40,042 nucleotides of DNA from an uncultured Collinsella sp. (GTDB lineage: Bacteria > Actinomycetota > Coriobacteriia > Coriobacteriales > Coriobacteriaceae), in NCBI GenBank assembly GCA_900548265.1, contig URKG01000019.1, positions 1-40,042 on the forward strand, given 5' to 3'. Each line of letters begins with the position of its first letter. The first letter of the stretch is position 1. The notes beneath the pieces are model-generated. The model saw only the letters and a list, made by a program, of their open reading frames with translations, searched no databases and had not been told where the DNA came from. Made by a program: the position numbers and the translations under genes. Positions 33,847-40,042 of this stretch are shown here, piece after piece.

Positions 33847-36312
33847 ATGCGGCATGTGCATATTCACGTGACGGGCATTGTGCAGGGCGTTGGCATGCGG
33901 CCATTTGTGTATCGCGAGGCTATGGCGCATGGCATTTGCGGCTGGGTGCTCAACGCGGGCGATGGCGTGCACATCGAGGCGCATGCTTCGGTCGAGGCAC
34001 TCGACGGCTTTGTCGCCGCGCTGTCGAAGCACGCGCCTGCCGCGGCCCGCGTTGAGCATGTCGCTGTTGCAGACCTGAAGCCCGACACTTGGGATGCCGA
34101 CGATGAGCAGGCCTTTCGTATCGTAGCGTCGCAGGATCAGACCGTGCACACGACGCTCATCTCCCCCGATATCGCCACCTGTGACGACTGCCTGCGCGAA
34201 CTGTTCGACCCCGCCGACCGACGCTATCACTACCCCTTTATCAACTGCACCAACTGCGGGCCGCGCTTTACCATCATTCGGTCGCTGCCTTATGACCGAG
34301 CGGCCACGTCGATGGATTGCTTTCCCATGTGCCCCGAGTGCGCCGCAGAGTATGGCGACCCGCTTGACCGGCGCTTTCATGCGCAGCCCGATGCCTGCTT
34401 TGACTGCGGGCCACATATTACCTGGCGCGAGGCGGCGGGCGACATGGAGCTCGGGGGCTCGGGGGCGACTCCAGCCGTCGGCAGCACGCGCGAAACCAGC
34501 GATGCCATTATTGACCGCTGTGTCGAGCTGCTGGCCAGCGGCGGTATTGTCGCCATCAAGGGCCTGGGCGGATTCCATCTGGCCTGCAACGCCGCCAATG
34601 AGCAGGCGGTGGTCGAGCTGCGCCGTCGCAAGCGCCGCAGCAACAAACCGCTTGCCGTTATGGTGCGCAGCCTTGCCGATACTGAACGCCTGTGCCACGT
34701 CGATGATGCCGAGCGCGGAGTGCTGGCCGGCAGCATCCGCCCCATCGTGCTGTTGCGCCGGTGTGCTGTTGGCGAGGGAGATTCCCCCGACGCCCTTACA
34801 CTCGCGCCATCCGTCGCGCACGATCTACCCGAGCTCGGCGTCATGCTCCCCTATACGCCGCTTCAGCATCTGCTGCTTGCCGCGGCAGAAGTCCGCGGTT
34901 TGCACGCACTCGTCATGACCAGCGGAAACCTGAGCGAGGAACCTATCGAAACTGATGACGGCCTTGCTTGGGAACACCTCGTTGCCGCCGGCATTGCCGA
35001 CGCCCTGCTCGGCAACGACCGTGCGATTCTCTCACGCTACGACGACTCCGTGGTACGCGTGGTCGGTGGGGTCGTTATGCCCGTGCGCCGCGCTCGCGGA
35101 TATGCGCCGCAGCCGCTGACGTTGCCGACGCTCGACGCCGTCGCGCCGTGCGTGCTCGCCTGCGGCCCACAGCAAAAGGCAACGATCGCGCTCACGCGTG
35201 AAGGGACGAACGGTGAGGCAACCTGTTTTGTGTCACAGCATATTGGCGATGTCGAAAACGGCGAGACCTTCGATGCCTGGAACGCCGCGCGCACGCGCTT
35301 GGAAGATCTCTTTGATTTGGCGCCCGCCGCCTTGGCCTGCGATGTACACCCCAGCTATCTATCGGGCCAGTGGGCGCGCGAGCAGGCGCGAAAATGCAAT
35401 CTGCCGCTCGTCGAGGTGCAGCACCATCATGCGCATATCGCGAGCGTAATGGCCGAGGCCATCGCCGCGGGTCAGCTTACAACCGACGCGCGCGTCCTTG
35501 GCATCGCCTTTGACGGCACCGGCGCCGGCACCGATGGGACCATTTGGGGCGGCGAGTTTCTTGTTGCCAGCCTTGGCGGCTTTGAGCGCGCCGCGCATTT
35601 GCGCACCTGGGCGCTCCCCGGTGGGGCGGCCTCCGTGCGCGACGCCCGCCGCAACGCCTTTGCCCTGCTCAGTGAGCTCGGCCTGCTCGAGCACCCAGGC
35701 GCCGCTCGGCTTTTGGACAGCCTCGACGAGCAAACGCGCAGCGTGACAGCCACCATGATCGAGCGCGGCATCAACAGCCCGCGTACCAGCAGCATGGGGC
35801 GTCTCTTTGATGCCGCGGCAGCAATTCTGGGCATCTGCGACAAGGCAACCTACGAGGGCGAACCCGCCATCGAGCTTGAGGCTGCCGCCTGGCGCGCGCT
35901 CGACAGCAAAGGCACCCATTTTCCCGACGACAATGCCGGCTATTCCACATCTGACCCATCGCGGCTGGACGGCCCCGATGTTCTGGACCAGAAAGCGCTC
36001 TTTGAGGAACTTTTGGGAGGAATTGAAGCCGGAGCGCCCGCCGACAGGCTCGCACTCGATTTCCATGTCGCCGTCGCGCGCTCCTCGGCGCGCATCGCCA
36101 GCGATATCTGCGTGCACGAGGGCATCGACACCGTCGCGCTCTCGGGCGGCGTGTTCATGAACCAACTTTTGCTTCAGCTCCTCACCCGCGAGCTTAAAGA
36201 CGCAGGCCTTACGGTCTTGGTTCCCCAAACCGTGCCCGTTAACGACGGCTGCATCGCCTACGGTCAGGCGGCAGTCGCACGCACTCGCCTCGCACAGGTT
36301 GCACCGCAATAG
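33847..36312 (+). CDS. hypF: Carbamoyltransferase HypF
   Basis: An 821-residue maturation enzyme that turns carbamoyl phosphate into the cyanide ligand of the [NiFe] hydrogenase Fe site, passing it to HypE. Domains: acylphosphatase (about 1-90, GIVQGVGMRPF); two zinc fingers with C112/C115/C134/C137 and C162/C165/C184/C187; YrdC-like (about 218-410, IVAIKGLGGFHLAC); and Kae1-like carbamoyltransferase (about 430-815, VQHHHAHIAS, FDGTGAGTDGTIWGGEF, LSGGVFMNQ). The family is often about 750 residues; an acidic insert and linkers add length. ATG 33847 is 4-5 nt after GGAGGG; an ATG at 33832 is weaker. A remnant AAAGGGACAGG precedes it at 33816. Confidence 0.96.
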   Translation: MRHVHIHVTGIVQGVGMRPFVYREAMAHGICGWVLNAGDGVHIEAHASVEALDGFVAALSKHAPAAARVEHVAVADLKPDTWDADDEQAFRIVASQDQTVHTTLISPDIATCDDCLRELFDPADRRYHYPFINCTNCGPRFTIIRSLPYDRAATSMDCFPMCPECAAEYGDPLDRRFHAQPDACFDCGPHITWREAAGDMELGGSGATPAVGSTRETSDAIIDRCVELLASGGIVAIKGLGGFHLACNAANEQAVVELRRRKRRSNKPLAVMVRSLADTERLCHVDDAERGVLAGSIRPIVLLRRCAVGEGDSPDALTLAPSVAHDLPELGVMLPYTPLQHLLLAAAEVRGLHALVMTSGNLSEEPIETDDGLAWEHLVAAGIADALLGNDRAILSRYDDSVVRVVGGVVMPVRRARGYAPQPLTLPTLDAVAPCVLACGPQQKATIALTREGTNGEATCFVSQHIGDVENGETFDAWNAARTRLEDLFDLAPAALACDVHPSYLSGQWAREQARKCNLPLVEVQHHHAHIASVMAEAIAAGQLTTDARVLGIAFDGTGAGTDGTIWGGEFLVASLGGFERAAHLRTWALPGGAASVRDARRNAFALLSELGLLEHPGAARLLDSLDEQTRSVTATMIERGINSPRTSSMGRLFDAAAAILGICDKATYEGEPAIELEAAAWRALDSKGTHFPDDNAGYSTSDPSRLDGPDVLDQKALFEELLGGIEAGAPADRLALDFHVAVARSSARIASDICVHEGIDTVALSGGVFMNQLLLQLLTRELKDAGLTVLVPQTVPVNDGCIAYGQAAVARTRLAQVAPQ

Positions 36313-36443
36313 GCTGTTTGGCCAACCCGCAAGCCGCCGTCTCACAGGTGTAGCGCGTTTGCCCGCAGCCCCCGCGAGCGCTACCATCAAACGATGGATT
36401 ATCCAGCGCCCATCCAGCGCAAAGCGTATAAAAGAGGAACATT

Positions 36444-36704
36444 ATGTGCCTTGCCGTTCCCGGTAAAGTAGTCAAACGCGACGATGACCTCAAGGCCACC
36501 GTCGACATGATGGGCATCGAGCGCCCTGTTTCGCTGAGACTCGTGCCGACGGCGCAGGTAGGCGACTATGTTCTCGTGCACGCCGGCTTTGGCATCCAGA
36601 TTGTCAACGAGCAGGAAGCGCAGGAAACGCTCGAGCTTGTTAATGCCATGTCCGAGCTGGTCGAAGAAGACCAGCTTGCCACCAACCCGGCGGAGGCTTA
36701 CTAG
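36444..36704 (+). CDS. hypC: Hydrogenase maturation chaperone HypC
   Basis: An 86-residue small chaperone. The N-terminal MCLAVPGKV is the hallmark; Cys2 carries the Fe(CN)2CO unit being built, together with HypD. Its stop overlaps the hypD start as TAGTG (36702-36706), so the partners are coupled in translation. ATG 36444 follows AGAGGAAC. The 131-bp gap from hypF has no terminator or obvious promoter, so it is probably the same transcript. The C-terminal tail is acidic, as in other members. Confidence 0.97.
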   Translation: MCLAVPGKVVKRDDDLKATVDMMGIERPVSLRLVPTAQVGDYVLVHAGFGIQIVNEQEAQETLELVNAMSELVEEDQLATNPAEAY

Positions 36705-37816
36705 TGGCGCCCGAACAACCGGCGCGCTCCGGTATCGACTTCTCGGCATTCCGCGATCCCAAGCTGGCTCGCGAGCTCATCGAGCGCATTCACGAGCTTG
36801 TCGGCGACCGCGCCATCAACCTTATGGAAGTCTGCGGCACGCATACCGTGAGCATCGGGCGCTATGGCTTTCGCTCCATTATGCCGGCCGGGCTCAAGCT
36901 GCTGAGCGGCCCGGGCTGCCCCGTCTGCGTCACCGCCAACCGCGACATCGACCACGCAATCGCGCTCGCCAATATAGACGGCGCCATCATCACCACCTTT
37001 GGCGACATGATGCGCGTGCCCGGATCATCCACCTCGCTCGCTGCGCAAAAGGCGGCAGGGCGTGACATTCGCATTGTGTACTCCCCGCTCGATGCACTCG
37101 ACATTGCCGAGCAAAACCCCGATCGCCCGGTTATTTTTATGGGCGTGGGCTTTGAGACCACAACGCCCACCATCGCCGCCGCCATCTTGGAGGCCGAAGC
37201 GCGCGGGCTTTTGAACTTCTCGGTCTATTGCGCCCACAAGACCACGCCGCCGGCGTTGCGCGCCATCGCCAACGATCCCGAGACCGCCATCGACGGCTTT
37301 ATCCTGCCGGGCCACGTCGCCACCATCACGGGCTTGGCGCCCTTTAGCTTTTTGGTCGACGAATTCAATACCCCGGGCGTGGTCACGGGATTTGAACCGG
37401 TCGATATCCTGCAGGGTATCTGCATGCTGGTCCAAATGGTTGTTGAGGGGCAGCCCGCAATCGACAACGCCTACCGTCGTGGCGTCAATGCCGACGGCAA
37501 TCCCGTGGCGCGCCAGCTGGTCGAGCAGGTATTTGAGCCGTGCGATACCACATGGCGTGGATTGGGGCTGATTGCCAACTCGGGCCTTTCCATCCGCCCC
37601 GAGTTCTCGCGCTTTGATGCCCGCGTTCGCTTTGACGTGCCCGTTGAGGCGACGGTCGAGCCGCGCGGATGCCGCTGCGGCGACGTGCTGCGCGGGGCCA
37701 TTACGCCGAGCGACTGCCCCCTGTTCGGCCACGCTTGTACGCCCGAACATCCCGTCGGCCCCTGCATGGTGAGCTCCGAGGGCAGCTGCGCGGCGTACTA
37801 CCGCTACCGCAACTAG
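36704..37816 (+). CDS. hypD: Hydrogenase maturation protein HypD
   Basis: A 370-residue [4Fe-4S] scaffold that, with HypC, holds and assembles the Fe(CN)2CO group. Marks: MEVCGTHTVSIGRYG (C44), GPGCPVCVT (C72/C75), FEPVDILQGI, and the C-terminal Cys-rich EPRGCRCGDVLRG and SDCPLFGHACTPEHPVGPCMVSSEG, covered here by residues about 320-365 and giving the cluster ligands. The start GTG at 36704 overlaps the hypC stop. Length is normal for the family. It is followed 48 bp on by hypE. Confidence 0.97.
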   Translation: MAPEQPARSGIDFSAFRDPKLARELIERIHELVGDRAINLMEVCGTHTVSIGRYGFRSIMPAGLKLLSGPGCPVCVTANRDIDHAIALANIDGAIITTFGDMMRVPGSSTSLAAQKAAGRDIRIVYSPLDALDIAEQNPDRPVIFMGVGFETTTPTIAAAILEAEARGLLNFSVYCAHKTTPPALRAIANDPETAIDGFILPGHVATITGLAPFSFLVDEFNTPGVVTGFEPVDILQGICMLVQMVVEGQPAIDNAYRRGVNADGNPVARQLVEQVFEPCDTTWRGLGLIANSGLSIRPEFSRFDARVRFDVPVEATVEPRGCRCGDVLRGAITPSDCPLFGHACTPEHPVGPCMVSSEGSCAAYYRYRN

Positions 37817-37864
37817 CCCGGACACACCCGCACACCGGCACCACCCACGATTGGAGTTTTCGAT

Positions 37865-38899
37865 ATGTCCCATAGCGTTACCGATAGCACCGTCCTGCTG
37901 GGCCACGGCTCCGGCGGCCAGATGATGAAACGCATCATCGATGAGGTCTTTTTGGATGCCTTTGGGTCGCCCGAGCTGCTCGAAGGCAACGACGCCGGCG
38001 TCGCCACGCTGCCCGCGAGCGGGCGCATCGCCATGTCGACCGACAGCTTTGTAGTCTCGCCGCAGTTCTTCCCCGGTGGCAACATCGGCCGCCTCGCCGT
38101 GTGCGGAACCGTCAACGACGTCGCGACCTCGGGCGCCAACGTGCGCTACCTATCGTGCGGCTTCATCCTCGAAGAGGGCTATCCCATGGATAAGCTCCAC
38201 CAGATTGTGCAGACGATGGCCGAAACGGCGCACGAAGCGGGCGTGTCCATAATCACGGGCGACACTAAGGTGGTCGAGCGCGGCGGGGCCGACGGCGTCT
38301 ATATCAATACCGCCGGTGTGGGCGAGGTACCCGCGGGCGTGGCACTCAGTGGCGCCAACTGCCAGCCCGGCGATGCCATCCTGGTGTCGGGCACACTCGG
38401 CGACCACGGTATCGCCATCATGAGCCAGCGCGAGGGCTTGGCGTTTTCAAGCACGATCAAAAGCGATGCCGCACCGCTCAACCACCTGATTGCCGACGTT
38501 TTGGCCGCAGCGCCCGGCACGCGTTGCTTTCGCGACCCCACGCGTGGTGGCCTGGCGTCCACACTCAACGAGTTTGCCCAGGCCAGCAATGTTGCCATGG
38601 AGGTCGACGAGGATGCCGTGCCCGTGCGCCCCGACGTGCAGGCAGCCTGCGAGATGCTCGGCTACGATGTGCTGCAGGTGGCAAACGAGGGCAAGATGGT
38701 CGCCGTCGTGCCGGCCGAGCAGGCCGATGCCGCGCTGGCTGCCATGCGCGCCGCCCGCTACGGCGAGAATGCCGCCGTCATCGGTCGCGTGCTGCCACTT
38801 GCCGAGGGCACCCGCCCCGCCGTGCGCGTACGTACCGGTTGGGGCTCGACCCGCATCCTCGACATGCTCGTGGGAGAGCAGCTGCCGAGAATTTGCTAA
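37865..38899 (+). CDS. hypE: Hydrogenase maturation protein HypE
   Basis: A 344-residue enzyme that dehydrates the thiocarbamoyl group on its own last residue to thiocyanate. It ends PRIC: Cys344 is the acceptor. It has the PurM-like ATP-binding fold: LGHGSGGQMMKRII, VCGTVNDVATSGANVRYLS (as NDVATSGA), ITGDTKVVERG and RDPTRGGLASTLNE. ATG 37865 is preceded by TTGGAG. It closes the cluster nikR-hypF-hypC-hypD-hypE; no clear terminator is seen in the 105 bp before the next gene. Confidence 0.98.
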   Translation: MSHSVTDSTVLLGHGSGGQMMKRIIDEVFLDAFGSPELLEGNDAGVATLPASGRIAMSTDSFVVSPQFFPGGNIGRLAVCGTVNDVATSGANVRYLSCGFILEEGYPMDKLHQIVQTMAETAHEAGVSIITGDTKVVERGGADGVYINTAGVGEVPAGVALSGANCQPGDAILVSGTLGDHGIAIMSQREGLAFSSTIKSDAAPLNHLIADVLAAAPGTRCFRDPTRGGLASTLNEFAQASNVAMEVDEDAVPVRPDVQAACEMLGYDVLQVANEGKMVAVVPAEQADAALAAMRAARYGENAAVIGRVLPLAEGTRPAVRVRTGWGSTRILDMLVGEQLPRIC

Positions 38900-39004
38900 C
38901 GACAAAGGCTCAGGGCTATTAAAGATATTCAGATTCCAAACATGCCCGGCACGCATGCCCAGTATTATGGGGTGCGTTTTACAACTCAAGCGGCAGGAGC
39001 ACCC

Positions 39005-39673
39005 ATGGCAGCGAATTATTCCCATGTGATTTTTGATTTAGACGGCACCCTTCTCAACACGATTGAGGACCTGGCGGCCGCCGGCAACCACACCTGCGAG
39101 ATGCACGGCTGGCCCACGTTTGCCGTGGACGAGTACCGCTACAAAGTGGGAAACGGCATGCTTAAGCTGGTCGAGCGCTTTATGCCCGCCGAGTATGCAG
39201 GCGACAGCCGTATGTTTGAGCAGACGCTTGCCGAGTTTAGGGCTTACTACGGCGAGCACAAGGAGGACCACACCGCTCCCTACGCCGGCACGATTGAGAT
39301 GCTCGACCGTCTGCGCGCAGCGGGCGTTCAGCTTGCCGTGCTCACCAACAAGGATCATATCTCGGCAGCCCCGCTTATCGAGAAATACTTTGGCTCTGAG
39401 CGCTTTGCGCTGGTGCAGGGCCGTGTCGATGCGTTTCCGCCCAAGCCCGAAGCACCCGTCACGCTGCATGTGATGGAGGAGCTGGGCGCCGATCCGGCGA
39501 CCACGCTCTATGTGGGCGATTCCAATGTCGATATCCTGACCGGCCACAACGCCGGCCTTAAGAGCGCGGGCGTCAGCTGGGGCTTCCGCGGCCGCGCAGA
39601 GCTGGAAGCCGCCGGCGCCGACTACGTGGTGGACACCCAGGACGAACTCGCCGAGCTGGTGCTGGGCGAGTAA
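39005..39673 (+). CDS. HAD-family phosphatase, phosphoglycolate phosphatase-like
   Basis: A 222-residue HAD hydrolase. Motif I is FDLDGTLLNT (nucleophile D11, acid D13), motif II is AVLTNKD, the conserved Lys is in FPPKPEAPV, and motif IV is YVGDSNVDILTG; a helical cap lies at about 16-85. It is close to the Gph/PgmB-like group, but substrate cannot be fixed without comparison. ATG 39005 has AGGAG 6 nt upstream. It follows hypE by 105 bp; it could be a read-through member of the hyp unit or a separate gene. Confidence 0.85.
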   Translation: MAANYSHVIFDLDGTLLNTIEDLAAAGNHTCEMHGWPTFAVDEYRYKVGNGMLKLVERFMPAEYAGDSRMFEQTLAEFRAYYGEHKEDHTAPYAGTIEMLDRLRAAGVQLAVLTNKDHISAAPLIEKYFGSERFALVQGRVDAFPPKPEAPVTLHVMEELGADPATTLYVGDSNVDILTGHNAGLKSAGVSWGFRGRAELEAAGADYVVDTQDELAELVLGE

Positions 39674-39714
39674 CGAGAGACACCGCTTAACGCAGCTGCG
39701 ACAATTCTTCCACG

Positions 39715-39762
39715 CGGAAAGCGCATCCCGTTTTGGAGCTCCGAAATGGGATGCGCTTTCCG
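39715..39762. repeat. Palindromic repeat family E, long copy
   Basis: Outer arms CGGAAAGCGCATCCC (39715-39729) and GGGATGCGCTTTCCG (39748-39762) are perfect; the centre (TTTTGGAGCTCCGAAA) is nearly self-complementary, so the whole 48 bp is almost one palindrome. It lies 42 bp after the HAD gene. Confidence 0.92.
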
Positions 39763-39910
39763 TTTGAGGCGCGTCGGGGAAACGGCATCCCGTTTCGGAG
39801 CAATATTCCGGGTCGCACTTTCCGCAACCCATCCCATCCGGAAACCGCAACCCATTATTCGCCCAAAAACCGGCTCGCATTTTCCCGAGCATTCGATGCA
39901 GCGCTGGTGC
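39763..39910. repeat. Degenerate family E units
   Basis: The segments GGCATCCCGTTTCGGAGC (from 39782), GTCGCACTTTCCGCAACCC (from 39811) and CGGAAACCGCAACCC (from 39838) repeat pieces of the family E palindrome. No gene is supported; minus-strand frames here look like reading of repeat units. Confidence 0.5.
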
Positions 39911-39991
39911 AAGGAGTGCCCCAAACTGCCGGCAGAGACGATATGAGCAGGACATAAAAACATTGAGAGCCCCTGCTGCATGAAAGGCCGC

Positions 39992-40039
39992 GGATTAGGC
40001 CGACAATGGTGAGTGTCTAATCCAACCGTGGCGGCCACG
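39992..40039. other. Two hairpins at the window edge
   Basis: GGATTAG (39992-39998) pairs with CTAATCC (40017-40023), with GACA/TGTC able to pair inside; CGTGGC and GCCACG (40027-40039) form a tight dyad next to it. No T run, and the window ends here, so its role cannot be told. Confidence 0.35.
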
Positions 40040-40042
40040 CCG

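Noticed and set aside
39622..40038. Minus-strand frame of 138 codons at the right edge
   Set aside because: It crosses the family E palindromes and the end of the HAD gene and has no ribosome-binding site or motif.

Overview
The window looks like chromosome of a high-GC anaerobic gut actinobacterium of the Coriobacteriia, most likely Collinsella. This is inferred from gene content and style: G+C-rich codons, an HspR-controlled dnaK operon (an actinobacterial trait), a mannose-family PTS, nickel-hydrogenase maturation genes, many Fe-S proteins, and many small palindromes between genes. No rRNA, tRNA, CRISPR array, transposase or phage gene was found. Species and all functions are assigned by reading protein motifs, not by database search.

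Layout. 1-3.4 kb (minus): mannose-family PTS operon manX (IIAB)-manY (IIC)-manZ (IID), a terminator, then a DUF956/ManO gene. 3.8-4.2 kb: hypA, far from the other hyp genes. 4.4-9.1 kb: a large multi-Fe-S flavin oxidoreductase divergent from a TetR regulator and a membrane protein, with a strong double-dyad operator between them. 9.4-12.8 kb: a membrane-anchored acidic protein, an AAA/DUF4143 ATPase with a promoter buried in an inverted repeat, and a Pro-rich small protein. 12.9-15.6 kb: clpB. 15.7-17.7 kb: two unrelated membrane-anchored hypothetical genes separated by four copies of one palindrome family. 17.8-20.1 kb: an aconitase-family hydratase. 20.5-24.8 kb: dnaK-grpE-dnaJ-hspR. 25.3 kb: a 2[4Fe-4S] ferredoxin. 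25.6-29.5 kb: nadA-nadB-nadC-niaR. 29.8-31.8 kb: a LytTR/AgrC-type two-component pair. 31.8-32.8 kb: a degenerate uracil-DNA-glycosylase-like protein and thioredoxin. 33.0-38.9 kb: small His-rich protein-nikR-hypF-hypC-hypD-hypE. 39.0-39.7 kb: a HAD phosphatase.

How parts work together. clpB and dnaK, 9 kb apart, carry the same 27-bp dyad upstream at matched spacing; with hspR as last gene of the dnaK operon this defines a small heat-shock regulon with an operator unlike the textbook HAIR box. The nad operon makes nicotinate mononucleotide from aspartate; its own last gene encodes the repressor NiaR and a 19+19-bp perfect palindrome covers the nadA promoter. The nikR-hyp cluster links nickel sensing to synthesis of the Fe(CN)2CO centre of [NiFe] hydrogenase; hypB and the hydrogenase structural genes are not in the window.

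The most unusual layer is intergenic: several families of perfect or near-perfect palindromes, four of which share a [AT]GGGAC core although their arms differ. They sit between genes, often against a stop codon, and in one place are nested into a mosaic. They look like REP/RAYT-type mobile palindromes, but no mobilising transposase is present here.
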